Shown here in pieces: positions 36,296 to 45,583 of a DNA stretch of 64,000 bases. This DNA is from Flammeovirgaceae bacterium UBA2338. GTDB lineage: Bacteria > Bacteroidota > Bacteroidia > Cytophagales > Cyclobacteriaceae. The notes beneath the pieces are model-generated. The model saw only the letters and a list, made by a program, of their open reading frames with translations. It was not told where the DNA came from and ran no database searches. A program made the position numbers and the translations under genes. Numbering within the stretch: the stretch's first letter is position 1; the number at the start of each line of letters is the position of its first letter. The DNA lies in contig DDUM01000068.1 of NCBI GenBank assembly GCA_002344795.1, forward strand, positions 5,489 to 69,488, read 5' to 3'.

Positions 36296-37184
36296 GATGC
36301 TTCATCAGTTGGCTAATCTCTTTTGCCAGAACATCTGAAAGGTCAATCTGATTACTTTCATGCGGGATGGTGTTGCACGTTACTACCTGTTGTACCCCTG
36401 CATTTTTTAGGTCCGCATAGGCTGAACCTGCAAATACGGCATGTACGCCAACACAAACCGGTGGGTGCATACCAGCCTTTTTTAAGTGACCGATTGTTTC
36501 TATCATTGTTCTGGCTGTGGAAATAATATCATCCACAAGTACAGGGGTATGGTCTTTGTATTTTGCTACATCTGGGACGGACACCTCCACATCCCGGTCA
36601 CCATGCCTTACTTTCTCTAACACAGTAAAAGGTGCCCCCGCTTCTTCTGCTACTTGGGAAACCCATTGTTCACTTTCACTGTCAGGACCTATAAATACCG
36701 GCTTTTCAATATTATTGCTTACCCATTTTGAAATGTGCGATGCCGCATGAATGATTTTATTAGGTACAGAATAAATTTCACTTAATGAGCTCCTTCGGTG
36801 AAGATGTGGGTCAATAGTGGTCAATGTTTCTGCAAAGCCTGAAATCAATTCAGCAAAATATGTAGAGGTGATGCCTTCTCCCGGATTAAACTGCTTATCC
36901 TGTCTCATGTAGGCCAGGTAGGGCGCTACCAGGCATGTACAGGCAGCACCCAGTTCTTTAGCTGTTTTGCTTAGAAAGTAGAGGGGAAGTAATTTGGCAT
37001 CGGGTTCGTGTAATGTACATACCATCACTACACATTTGCCATTCACGCCTGAGTGAATCTGCACATAACTTTCACCATCGGGAAACTGCCGGATGGTTGC
37101 CTCTCCCTTTTCAGCCTTGAGGTGTCCAGCTATTTTCTCAGTAAGGTCTTCGTTGCCAGGCAAAGCAAAAACTATCATTTTCAT
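36288..37184 (-). CDS. divergent ribose-phosphate pyrophosphokinase (PRPP synthetase)
   Basis: A 298-aa protein of the PRPP synthetase family. Start chosen at MKMIVFALPG, 4 bases after the upstream stop; the open frame extends further but inside the previous gene. Motifs: FPDGESYVQI, TIDPHLHRRSS, EKVRHGDRDVEV and the PRPP loop VLVDDIISTARTM. The lineage looks like the short, phosphate-independent or archaeal-like class rather than the main housekeeping enzyme. Paired with AMP phosphorylase, it could make or consume PRPP during AMP recycling. Confidence 0.85.
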   Translation of the reverse strand: MKMIVFALPGNEDLTEKIAGHLKAEKGEATIRQFPDGESYVQIHSGVNGKCVVMVCTLHEPDAKLLPLYFLSKTAKELGAACTCLVAPYLAYMRQDKQFNPGEGITSTYFAELISGFAETLTTIDPHLHRRSSLSEIYSVPNKIIHAASHISKWVSNNIEKPVFIGPDSESEQWVSQVAEEAGAPFTVLEKVRHGDRDVEVSVPDVAKYKDHTPVLVDDIISTARTMIETIGHLKKAGMHPPVCVGVHAVFAGSAYADLKNAGVQQVVTCNTIPHESNQIDLSDVLAKEISQLMKHHA

Positions 37185-37188
37185 ATTT

Positions 37189-38700
37189 TTAAGATTCATT
37201 GATTTTAATAATATCTTTTTGCGCATCCAAGTAAGAAAGGGCGTACTCAAGCTCTCCTTGTGACTCCGCATGAATTTCATACAGGATATCATCAGGCTTT
37301 ACTTGGGTGCCCAGCGAAGTGTACAACAATACACCCGCTGTTATCGCACTAGGTGCACCAGCTAGCTTAGCTAGCTTGGCCAGTTTTCTATTATCTATTT
37401 CTGATATTCTTCCATTGATGTTAGCCTTGACCTTGAATTTGAATTCGGCTAACCCGGGTTCTCTAAAATATCCTTGCGCTTCACAGATGGCAATAAACTT
37501 TTTATGAGCTTGGCCTTCTGCTAATATCTGCAAGGCTTTTCCTTCACCAGAACCTTTACCAGCTTTGCCAGACATTTCTAGCAATCTACCGGCCAATGTA
37601 ATAGCTCTTTTACGGAGATCATCAGGTGCATCGTCTTCATTTCGCAGTACGGCCAAAATATCTTGCGCTTCCAAAGCAGGCCCAATACCTCTTCCCACAG
37701 GTTGTGATCCATCGGTTAATATAATCTCAATATTAAGTCCGATGGCTTTTCCTACGACAACCATCTTTTCAGATAGTTGTTCTGCTGTTTCTTGGGAGCG
37801 CACTTTTGCCGTGGGGCCAACCGGGATGTCGATCACTACATCGGTAGAGCCTGCTGCCGCTTTTTTAGAAAGTACGGATGCAATCATCTGTCCTTCGCTA
37901 TCAATATCCAAAGCTTTCTCCACTCGGATGAGAATATCATCAGCAGGACTTAGCTGTACTGACCCTCCCCAGGCAAGACAACCTCCTTCTTTTTCCACCA
38001 CTTTCTTCATTTGTGCGGTAGTAAGATTTACATTGGTCATTACCTCCATGGTATCGGCTGTTCCTGCCGGAGATGTTATTGCCCTGGAAGATGTTTTTGG
38101 GATAATTAGGCCTGCTGCCGCTGCAATAGAGACAACCAAGGGTGTTGTACGATTTCCTGGAAGTCCGCCAATGCAATGTTTATCATATACTTTTTTTTCT
38201 CCCCAATCCAGTTTGAAACCCACATTGATCATCGATCGGGTAAGGGCAATTACTTCTTCCTTGTTAAGGGAATCTCCGGTACATGACGATAAGAATGCTG
38301 ATAGCTGGATGTTTGAAAGGTTTCTATTCACAACATCTCTTATAATCCGGTCAAATTCATTCTGATTCAACCTATGCCCATAAATTTTTTTACGAACATC
38401 ACTCATTGAATCCAATGCATCTAAATGACTGAGTAAAAGTAGATCACCTTCATTTGCCCCTAACGCATCGATGGCCGCTTCCGTCAAGCAAAGCTGATCA
38501 TGACCTAATTGTACATTATCCCAAACAATCAAAGAAGCTACAATCGTTACTTTGTCTTTAGTAATCTTAATGCGATTTAATGCTTCAAATCCTTCTGAAG
38601 TACAAACCGGACAATCCTTCCTCATGAATACGAGATACTCATTTTGGGCATTGATACCCATCCGCCTTAATTTTAATACGTTATGTTGTACATCCATCAT
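37189..38700 (-). CDS. AMP phosphorylase/thymidine phosphorylase-family enzyme
   Basis: A 503-aa enzyme, the length of archaeal AMP phosphorylase (about 500) rather than bacterial DeoA (about 440). It has an extra N-terminal domain (about 1-90) and the archaeal-type signature SSRAITSPAGTADTMEVMT, after KHCIGGLPGNRTTPLV. AMP phosphorylase makes ribose 1,5-bisphosphate plus adenine from AMP and phosphate. Specificity is an inference by likeness; thymidine phosphorylase activity cannot be excluded. Tight spacing to the PRPP synthetase and beta-CASP genes (3-4 bases). Confidence 0.85.
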   Translation of the reverse strand: MMDVQHNVLKLRRMGINAQNEYLVFMRKDCPVCTSEGFEALNRIKITKDKVTIVASLIVWDNVQLGHDQLCLTEAAIDALGANEGDLLLLSHLDALDSMSDVRKKIYGHRLNQNEFDRIIRDVVNRNLSNIQLSAFLSSCTGDSLNKEEVIALTRSMINVGFKLDWGEKKVYDKHCIGGLPGNRTTPLVVSIAAAAGLIIPKTSSRAITSPAGTADTMEVMTNVNLTTAQMKKVVEKEGGCLAWGGSVQLSPADDILIRVEKALDIDSEGQMIASVLSKKAAAGSTDVVIDIPVGPTAKVRSQETAEQLSEKMVVVGKAIGLNIEIILTDGSQPVGRGIGPALEAQDILAVLRNEDDAPDDLRKRAITLAGRLLEMSGKAGKGSGEGKALQILAEGQAHKKFIAICEAQGYFREPGLAEFKFKVKANINGRISEIDNRKLAKLAKLAGAPSAITAGVLLYTSLGTQVKPDDILYEIHAESQGELEYALSYLDAQKDIIKINES

Positions 38701-38703
38701 TTT

Positions 38704-40080
38704 TTACAATTCAATAGTTTGTTTAAGATGAGGAATTTGTGTTTGCCATCCTTTTTGCTTCTCTAACGCTTCTGATAGTGCTTCCGCTTGTTCTTTTTCA
38801 CCATGAATGATGAATACCTTTTTAGGTTGTTCTTTAATTTCTGAGAGCCAATCAATCAAATCATTTTGGTCACCATGAGCACTTAGTCCCTCGATGTGTT
38901 CCATATGCATTTTAAAAGGCAACCACCTTCCATACACTTTGATTTCCTTGTCACCTTCGAGCAATTTTCTTCCTCTCGTTCCTTCTGCCTGATAGCCGAC
39001 AAAAAGTAAAGTGTCGTTACTATTGCCAGCTCTTGATTCCATATAGTTAAGTATTCGTCCGCCTGTCATCATTCCACTGCCAGCAATTACAATTTGGGAC
39101 TCCTTACTTTGCCTGAGCTTTATTGTCTCTTTGTAACTGCTTACTACCTGAAAGTGAGAACACATTTCTTTACAGTCATTGGGCTTAAGTTTGTGCCAAT
39201 CTCTTGTATTGTGAAAAAGATGCAGGACGTTGGCTCCCATAGGGCTGTCCATAACCATTGGAATCTCCGGTATTCGTTTTTCTTTCAGCAACTGCCAGAT
39301 CATCACCATCATTAATTGTGTGCGTTCCACCGCAAAGCTGGGAATGAATAAACTTCCTCTGCGTTCAACTGTTTCGTTGATGATCCGTTCAAGTTCAGGA
39401 ACAATGGTTTCTTCCTCTTGATGAATACGCCCACCATAAGTGGATTCGATCAGCAGTACGTCTGCTTTGCCAGGTTTTTTGGGAGCGTATAAAAGCAAAT
39501 CATTTTTGCGTCCGATATCCCCCGAAAATACCAGGCGTTTGCCATGAGTCTCAATCTCAATAAATGTTGAACCGATGATGTGGCCATTGTACTGCCAACT
39601 GATCTTAAATTCACCTTCTATCAGATGCCACTTACCTTCTGACACAGGCCTAAAAAGTGCGGTTGTTTTTTCCACATCTTTTAAATCATAAAAGGCTTCT
39701 GCCGGATGGTGTATACTGTACCCTTCTTTATTTGCACGAGCAGCTTCTTCCTCCTGAATTTTGGCACTATCTTTTAATATGATTTCAGCAATTTTCAGGG
39801 TAGGCTCACTACCATAAATCTTTCCTTTAAAACCAAGCTTAACAAGTCGCGCCAGGTAACCTGTATGATCCAGATGCCCGTGTGTAAGAACAACCGCATC
39901 AATAGTTTTCGGATTATATTCGGGCAGTTGCCAATTGAGCAAACGAAGTTCTTTCGATCCCTGAAACACGCCACAATCCACCATCAACTTTTTATTCTTG
40001 GTTTCAAGCAAATATTTAGAACCGGTTACGGTTCCCGCTCCTCCCAGTAAGCGAATGGTTATATTATTCAAACTATTCAT
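38704..40080 (-). CDS. MBL-fold/beta-CASP RNase (CPSF-like)
   Basis: A 458-aa metallo-beta-lactamase fold protein with the beta-CASP insert. Metal motif THGHLDH (H67, H69, D71, H72), FSGDIGR motif 4, GSGMMTGGRILNYM, and the C-terminal KVFIIHGEKEQ of the RNA-metabolising MBL group. Expected to cleave RNA as endo- or 5'-exonuclease; bacterial members of this type are poorly studied. Located between the ATP-cone nuclease and AMP phosphorylase. Confidence 0.9.
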   Translation of the reverse strand: MNSLNNITIRLLGGAGTVTGSKYLLETKNKKLMVDCGVFQGSKELRLLNWQLPEYNPKTIDAVVLTHGHLDHTGYLARLVKLGFKGKIYGSEPTLKIAEIILKDSAKIQEEEAARANKEGYSIHHPAEAFYDLKDVEKTTALFRPVSEGKWHLIEGEFKISWQYNGHIIGSTFIEIETHGKRLVFSGDIGRKNDLLLYAPKKPGKADVLLIESTYGGRIHQEEETIVPELERIINETVERRGSLFIPSFAVERTQLMMVMIWQLLKEKRIPEIPMVMDSPMGANVLHLFHNTRDWHKLKPNDCKEMCSHFQVVSSYKETIKLRQSKESQIVIAGSGMMTGGRILNYMESRAGNSNDTLLFVGYQAEGTRGRKLLEGDKEIKVYGRWLPFKMHMEHIEGLSAHGDQNDLIDWLSEIKEQPKKVFIIHGEKEQAEALSEALEKQKGWQTQIPHLKQTIEL

Positions 40081-40086
40081 TGCTGT

Positions 40087-40944
40087 CTATATTTTACTAT
40101 TGCACAATTCATGAGCTTCGCTGAGTATCTTTTTTTGTCGAACGGAATTTCTAACGCCAATTGATATTAGTAAGTCAGGATTATCACATAAATCCATGCA
40201 CAGCACTTTATCCATTGTTAATAATTTTTGCTTTTCAAATTTCGTCATGGTGGTCAGGCTGGTAATGGGATGCAGACCTGATTTATCAATTTGCATCTTA
40301 AGGCTTCCCTTTTTAGGATAGTTCCAACCGACCAGCATGAGTCCGGCACAGTTACCATATTGAATCGCATCAGTGGTGAACCGGGTATTGGTAAAAATCC
40401 ATCCCTGATGAAATTTATTATCGTGACCCGGTCGCTTTCGCCATTGCATTTCTACGTCTATAAATCTTGATTGTATATATAGTGGAATCTTTACATCACA
40501 ATGTCGTCCCTCATCACTATGGAACTTACACTCTACCATAAAATGTTTATCCTCCTTCTCCGCTACCACATCCACTTCATGATTAACACAATGGCCTTTT
40601 ACAATCACACCAACCTTAGTATTAAAGCCTTGGTGACTAAGTATTGCCCCAACAAAATTTTCAAATGGATAGCCGGTAGGGCCAAGTTCCATGATGGCCT
40701 TTTTCAGTTTGTAGCGTGCCGCAGTTGGTCTGGAGGTTTTTCTGAGAAGTCTAAAAGCTTTTTTATAAATTTCCTTAGTAGAAATTCCGTCATACAAAAT
40801 GGTGTTTATTTTGTTGACGATTTCATTAATGGCAGTTTGTGATGCTCCAGATCGCTCCAATGAATTCCTAAGCTTGGATGGATCAAATGCTGCTTTTTCA
40901 CCTGACATTTTTGTCACAGTCAATTTCTTATCCTTTGAAGCCAT
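40087..40944 (-). CDS. ATP-cone domain fused to Mrr-like PD-(D/E)XK nuclease
   Basis: A 285-aa fusion. Residues about 7-90 form an ATP-cone (VTKMSGEKAAFDPSKLRNSLE), the nucleotide-sensing module of ribonucleotide reductase and NrdR. Residues about 95-195 are a restriction-endonuclease fold: ENFVGAILSHQGF, D125 in HEVDVVAE, and E138-x-K140 in FMVECKFH. The C-terminal part is helical and unassigned. It may cut nucleic acid in response to ATP/dATP level. Its neighbours handle AMP and polyphosphate, which supports a nucleotide-status link. Confidence 0.8.
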   Translation of the reverse strand: MASKDKKLTVTKMSGEKAAFDPSKLRNSLERSGASQTAINEIVNKINTILYDGISTKEIYKKAFRLLRKTSRPTAARYKLKKAIMELGPTGYPFENFVGAILSHQGFNTKVGVIVKGHCVNHEVDVVAEKEDKHFMVECKFHSDEGRHCDVKIPLYIQSRFIDVEMQWRKRPGHDNKFHQGWIFTNTRFTTDAIQYGNCAGLMLVGWNYPKKGSLKMQIDKSGLHPITSLTTMTKFEKQKLLTMDKVLCMDLCDNPDLLISIGVRNSVRQKKILSEAHELCNSKI

Positions 40945-40981
40945 CTATTTTTTCAATTTCGTGGAATGCAATTTATTAGTC

Positions 40982-41824
40982 TTATTCAACATTAATATTT
41001 ACGCTAAGTACAGGAACACTTGAATGATTCACCAGACTCTCTGTAATACTGCGTGACATTAATTTCATGAATCCAGATCGGCCATGCGTTGTTAAAGCAA
41101 TGACATCTGCATTGATGGATTCAGCAAATTTTTGAATACCCCTCTCTTCATTCAGGGCATTGAAGATGTTAATGCTACAGGTTCCTCTTGGGCATTTTTT
41201 ATGGAATGTTTGCATGCTAGTGATCGCCTCATCGGTTTCTTTAAAATTATAGGGCATGTTCACGTATAGTAAATGGATATGAGCGTTGATGAGATCGGCA
41301 AACTCCACGATCTTGAGGAACGGCTTATGCACATCTTCTTCAAATGAAGAAGCGAATATGATATTCTTGAATTCCAATTTTTTATTTCCGTTTTTGATCA
41401 CCAATACCGGAACCGGTGATTCGCGCACAATGCGCTGCGTAACGGAACCGGAAAGAAATTCTTTCAACCCGCTTGCGCCATGGGAGCCCATCACCACAAA
41501 ATCAATGTTGTAACCATCAATGTAAGATACCAGGCGCTCATTACCCGTGTTTCTCACCAGCACGGGTTTGGCCTGAACACCATTTTTTTCAGCATTGCGA
41601 ATAAGTTTATCCAATTCGCTCTTGGCATGACCTTCATGTGAGTGATGCTGCATGCCACCTGACTGACCGCCACCATGCATGTGTGCGTGACCGCCTTCTG
41701 GTGCCGTTTCGTGCATGTGCAGAAAATAAATCTCGGCCTGAGCTTTCTTCGCTATATCCAGGGCTACCTTTGCCGCTGCACTTGCGCAGTCAGAAAAATC
41801 TGTTGGCACTAAAATATTTTTCAT
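40982..41824 (-). CDS. tandem universal stress protein with His-rich insert
   Basis: A 280-aa double Usp protein. Domain 1 (about 1-145) ends with the ATP-binding pattern MGSHGASGLKEFLSGSVTQRI; domain 2 (about 150-280) has LTTHGRSGFMKLMSRSITESL. Domain 1 carries a Met/His-rich insert (about 42-70, GGHAHMHGGGQSGGMQHHSH) likely to bind metal, unusual for a cytoplasmic Usp. 90 bases separate it from the upstream protease gene, so a second promoter is possible. Confidence 0.9.
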   Translation of the reverse strand: MKNILVPTDFSDCASAAAKVALDIAKKAQAEIYFLHMHETAPEGGHAHMHGGGQSGGMQHHSHEGHAKSELDKLIRNAEKNGVQAKPVLVRNTGNERLVSYIDGYNIDFVVMGSHGASGLKEFLSGSVTQRIVRESPVPVLVIKNGNKKLEFKNIIFASSFEEDVHKPFLKIVEFADLINAHIHLLYVNMPYNFKETDEAITSMQTFHKKCPRGTCSINIFNALNEERGIQKFAESINADVIALTTHGRSGFMKLMSRSITESLVNHSSVPVLSVNINVE

Positions 41825-41914
41825 AACGTGCTTGGTTTATTGGTACACTGATCATTATCCGAGTAGAAAATCGCCAAACGGAATTTGATTCGAAAGGGGC
41901 TATTTTTTAAACAT

Positions 41915-43027
41915 TCAGGCTCCATCAATCCTCTTTAATGCTCTTTCAATTAATAGGAACTCATCTATATTCTCTTTGTCCACAATACCTATGAGCCCTC
42001 CGTTGTCCAGCACAGGAGCGACTGCACAGCTATTGGCCATAAGCTTCTGATATACTTCATGCAAAGGCATATCAGGGTGAAGGACAATACAATCTTTTCG
42101 CATCACATTAGATACTGTGGAGGCTTTTCCATATTCAGATAATCCTTTGATCAGCTCTATACGGGTCAGTACGCCCAGTAGCTTGTCATTCTCCGCCACT
42201 ACAAATTCTTTTTCCTGACCATTTAGTAAAAGCTGAACCACCTTTTCCAATGTTTCCTCTGGCAGTAAACAGGTAAACTGCTTCATCAGCACATCCTTTG
42301 CGGTATACCTTGATAGTGCCGATTTCGTTGATTCGTAAGCTGCTTCTGATCCGGCTCCCAGGTAAATGAAAAGCCCTATGAATACCAGCCAGAAATTGTA
42401 AAAGAACCCAAAAAACACAAAGCCAATAGCGAGGAATTGCCCTACTGTTGCGGCTATGCGCGTTGCCTTCGATCGGTTCATAGTAAGTGCCAGCAGCGCG
42501 CGTAGCACGCGCCCTCCATCCATTGGAAAGGCTGGAATGAGGTTGAATACGCCCAGAATTAGGTTAGCTGCAAAGAGGTTAAAGCCAAAAGACAAATTAA
42601 ACATGTGAGCATTGCTATCTTCTGCCGTTAAGCTGGTAAGATCAGGTACCTTGCCGGTATATTGCAGATAGATCAATAGTATGGCGGCAATCACAACATT
42701 TACGGCCGGTCCTGCCAAGGCAACCCATAGTTCTTGTTTCGGCTTTTCTGGCATAGCCTCAAGGCTGGCGATGCCGCCAATGGGATAAATGGTTATGTCA
42801 CGCGTTTTGATATGGTAACGTTTGGCAGTTAGCGCATGGCCAAACTCATGCAGTACCACGCAGCCAAACAATGCCAATATGAACAAAATGCCCCATAGCC
42901 CCTCGGTCAGTCCATGTCCCAAGTTGTAGTGCATCAAAAAGATCCATCCGATAATGATCCAGAAGGTCCAATGAATAAAGACCTTGATGCCCGCGTAACT
43001 TCCGATGTATAATGACCACTTTTTCAT
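41915..43027 (-). CDS. site-2 protease (M50) with CBS pair
   Basis: A 370-aa intramembrane zinc metalloprotease. Start at MKKWSLYIG, whose ATG overlaps the upstream stop (ATGA at 43024-43027). Zinc motif VVLHEFGHAL (H60, E61, H64) and the third ligand motif NLIPAFPMDGGR. Two CBS domains occupy about 245-360. CBS pairs bind adenosyl ligands, so activity may respond to AMP/ATP. Likely cleaves a membrane-bound regulator or leftover signal peptide. Confidence 0.9.
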   Translation of the reverse strand: MKKWSLYIGSYAGIKVFIHWTFWIIIGWIFLMHYNLGHGLTEGLWGILFILALFGCVVLHEFGHALTAKRYHIKTRDITIYPIGGIASLEAMPEKPKQELWVALAGPAVNVVIAAILLIYLQYTGKVPDLTSLTAEDSNAHMFNLSFGFNLFAANLILGVFNLIPAFPMDGGRVLRALLALTMNRSKATRIAATVGQFLAIGFVFFGFFYNFWLVFIGLFIYLGAGSEAAYESTKSALSRYTAKDVLMKQFTCLLPEETLEKVVQLLLNGQEKEFVVAENDKLLGVLTRIELIKGLSEYGKASTVSNVMRKDCIVLHPDMPLHEVYQKLMANSCAVAPVLDNGGLIGIVDKENIDEFLLIERALKRIDGA

Positions 43028-43668
43028 TTTAATAACGGTTTGGTGTCTACACTCCATCTGAAATCACATTTTTCGGCTCCACCCGCTATGCTGCCACTTC
43101 TCTCTAACCTTGCTCCCCACATTTCGGCCAATGGATAATCCAGCGCGCACCAAGTCTCTGCGCAGAATTTCGATAAGCCATTTCTTTTAAAATATTCTGC
43201 TACTGGGCATTTGACACAATCAAAGCCAACAACATTATCTCGTGTACTAACATCATTCCAAACATATGAGGGGCTATTAAAAGGAAATGCTCTGAACAAC
43301 TGGGTAGCTTTTAAAAGTTTTTGATTATTGCTTTTACTGCCAAGGCTTGCAAACAGCCAGGAAAGCTTGCCCATTTTGATGTATATTTTCCACGCTATGT
43401 TGTAAAACAATTTTGCTATCTCTTCTTTACTTTTATCTCTTATCGCAAGTTCTTCATAAAACGCTGTAGACATCGCTGCAAGGTGCACCATAATTGATCC
43501 CCCCATAGTTGGCATGGTAGGAACCTGTTCTTTCAACGATAAGTACTTTTGCCAATAGCCAAGCAATATTTGTTGCACTTCTTTCACGTTGTAGTGATGA
43601 ATAAGTACTTGCCTGGCTGCTTTGGTAGCTTCTATTTTAAACCAGAATAGAATTATTAGTTCTAGCAT
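43024..43668 (-). CDS. L-2-amino-thiazoline-4-carboxylic acid hydrolase-like protein
   Basis: A 214-aa protein of the ATC-hydrolase-like family: signature cysteines in GFDCVKCPVAEYF, KFCAETWCALDYPLAEMWG and the C-terminal GGAEKCDFRW. In Pseudomonas the named enzyme opens the thiazoline ring; most relatives have unknown roles. Short hydrophobic N-terminus. Overlaps the M50 protease gene by 4 bases, which suggests joint function. Confidence 0.7.
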   Translation of the reverse strand: MLELIILFWFKIEATKAARQVLIHHYNVKEVQQILLGYWQKYLSLKEQVPTMPTMGGSIMVHLAAMSTAFYEELAIRDKSKEEIAKLFYNIAWKIYIKMGKLSWLFASLGSKSNNQKLLKATQLFRAFPFNSPSYVWNDVSTRDNVVGFDCVKCPVAEYFKRNGLSKFCAETWCALDYPLAEMWGARLERSGSIAGGAEKCDFRWSVDTKPLLK

Positions 43669-43683
43669 AATTCATTGGATGAG

Positions 43684-44715
43684 TTAATTACCAAACGATC
43701 GTTTTAATCCCAGACTTTTGTTCGTTTTTCTTATTGAGCTGTCCGCATTTTTCTCTATTCCTGTCAATGCACGGATGGCATCAATAGTTTCAGGGATTAC
43801 GATGGCTTGATTGTCTACTACATAAGCATAAAACAATTCGTCATCAACTACTTGGAGCATGTCTTGCCATAAAGCAACTTCATACATATCTCCATACGGC
43901 CTTCCCATTGCCAGCATGAGTTCCTTGATGGTATTATTGGATGACAAACCATCAGTATAATTGATCAATGAGATTCTGGTTGATTTGCTGAATGCTTTCA
44001 AAACTTCTTCCTTGCTCGCCTTCCTGGTTAACTGCACATTCCAGTAATGTAAGTGGCTTAACGTTTCGGGAACTTTTACGGCTGCTGTAATCACATCCAA
44101 CTGCGGGTCTACCGTCTGGGCATCCGGTCCTTGATGGCTAGGAATATCTTTCTCAGGGACAAGGGTATTCATAATGCCTCCCAGGTGGCTTTCCCACGGA
44201 TCAGTCGCTCTGCGCAGTAAAGTACCTCTTGCTTTCTTTAATAACCTTGCTTTTTTTAATGCCGTGAGAGTGCGAATAATGGACGTGGTGTTACAAGAAA
44301 CCACACGTGTACACTCAAGACCTAAGGCCGATTCATAATTATTTTCTGCACTAAAGGAATGTCCTGTTACTTCATGTTTTTCACCACCTTGAACAATGAA
44401 CTTTAGATTTGCCTTTCTGTATTTATCTATGTTTTTGGAGGCAATTTGCTTAGGCGTACAATCCACCATGATATCGGCCTTGGCTATCAGGTCATCCAGA
44501 TTGCCATTGATGCTGATTCCCCCGCTAGTCATTTGCTTTTGGAAGGCATCATCAAACGCAAAGACCGGATAACTTTTATGCTCTGCCATTTTTATGCGCC
44601 AATCTGACACTACATCACAAACGCCCACCAGTTCCATATCATCCTGGAGCTGAATTGCATCTGCAACCCTTTTACCGATGACACCATAACCGACAACTGC
44701 TATTTTCTTTTTCAT
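43684..44715 (-). CDS. type II (archaeal-type) glyceraldehyde-3-phosphate dehydrogenase
   Basis: A 343-aa oxidoreductase: Rossmann GYGVIGKRVADA (about 9-20) and catalytic SCNTTSIIRTL (C141). These, and the HxW segment SHLHYWNVQ, match the archaeal-type GAPDH rather than bacterial GapA. It would oxidise GAP to 1,3-bisphosphoglycerate with phosphate. Rare in Bacteroidota. Placed 4 bases from the K+ channel gene, in the same train as the archaeal-type AMP phosphorylase. Confidence 0.88.
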   Translation of the reverse strand: MKKKIAVVGYGVIGKRVADAIQLQDDMELVGVCDVVSDWRIKMAEHKSYPVFAFDDAFQKQMTSGGISINGNLDDLIAKADIMVDCTPKQIASKNIDKYRKANLKFIVQGGEKHEVTGHSFSAENNYESALGLECTRVVSCNTTSIIRTLTALKKARLLKKARGTLLRRATDPWESHLGGIMNTLVPEKDIPSHQGPDAQTVDPQLDVITAAVKVPETLSHLHYWNVQLTRKASKEEVLKAFSKSTRISLINYTDGLSSNNTIKELMLAMGRPYGDMYEVALWQDMLQVVDDELFYAYVVDNQAIVIPETIDAIRALTGIEKNADSSIRKTNKSLGLKRSFGN

Positions 44716-44719
44716 TTTG

Positions 44720-45280
44720 CTATTGATGTTTTATTGTTGTGTGTATGTTATTTATATTAGAAAGACCAAACACTATAAGTACAAAACTCTGCCCTATTTC
44801 TATCATCACTAATAACCTGGAAAATATGGTCATCGGTACGATTTCGCCATAGCCAACGGAAGCAAATGTTACAACACTAAAGTAGAAGTATTCGAATAAG
44901 CTTTCAGAAAAGCCTAGGTCATTAACTATTATATTGCGTCCTTGAAAAGAGTCTGTATTGGCGGCAGATAAACAAGTGAAGTCAGCTGCAAAGGAGAAAA
45001 TAATCAAAAAAACCAGCGTGCTAAAAACCCACAGTAGCTGTCCAAAAGAATGACATTCTTGAATAGAATTGTTTATCTGCCTGAAGGTGACAAATGTAAA
45101 AAAAAGAGATTTGAATAATGCAAAAAAGACAACCGCATAGGGAACCAAGCCAATACTGTGGTCGACAAACTGCATCAGGTAAACATAGACAACCACTATT
45201 GCCCCTACTAACAGATAAGCCGGACTTAAGCGTTTAACCAGTTCAAAGAAAAAATAGGAAGACTGAACCTTGGTTGTCAT
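44720..45280 (-). CDS. two-pore-segment potassium channel-like protein
   Basis: A 186-aa membrane protein with about four helices; the pore loop reads VVTFASVGYGEI (S141, VGYG), matching the K+ selectivity filter TxGYG with one change (TFASVGYG). No cytoplasmic RCK/TrkA-N domain. May set membrane potential or K+ level under stress. 4 bases upstream of GAPDH. Confidence 0.8.
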   Translation of the reverse strand: MTTKVQSSYFFFELVKRLSPAYLLVGAIVVVYVYLMQFVDHSIGLVPYAVVFFALFKSLFFTFVTFRQINNSIQECHSFGQLLWVFSTLVFLIIFSFAADFTCLSAANTDSFQGRNIIVNDLGFSESLFEYFYFSVVTFASVGYGEIVPMTIFSRLLVMIEIGQSFVLIVFGLSNINNIHTTIKHQ

Positions 45281-45294
45281 TTGTCCACCATACT

Positions 45295-45579
45295 TTAGTT
45301 TTTAGATCCTGTCCTCATTGCTGCATTATAAAATCCAGCAACACACGCTCCAATTAGCCAGGCGAGAATGAAGGTTTCAACAATCCCAATCACGGCTTCC
45401 CACCATGGAACATCCATCCGAACGATGGAAGTAACGTCCAGCCCGTGTAGCAGGCTATTGAAAAAGGTGATTGTACCGGTGCGTCCAACAGTTACCATTA
45501 GCACGATGCAGCCCAGGTAAAGCAGGACCCCAGTTAATCCAAAAGCCAGACCAAATTTTTTAACGTTAATGCCTTTCAT
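45295..45579 (-). CDS. DUF5676-type small membrane protein
   Basis: A 94-aa protein starting MKGINVKKFG (the open frame reaches further upstream into the neighbour). Two TM helices, with TFFNSLLHGLDVTSI between them, as in DUF5676 proteins, often encoded with copper or heavy-metal genes. 14 bases before the K+ channel gene. Confidence 0.7.
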   Translation of the reverse strand: MKGINVKKFGLAFGLTGVLLYLGCIVLMVTVGRTGTITFFNSLLHGLDVTSIVRMDVPWWEAVIGIVETFILAWLIGACVAGFYNAAMRTGSKN

Positions 45580-45583
45580 AATC

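Noticed and set aside
37565..38365. 266-codon plus-strand open frame
   Set aside because: Antisense to the well-supported AMP phosphorylase gene; composition is that of a frame shadow.
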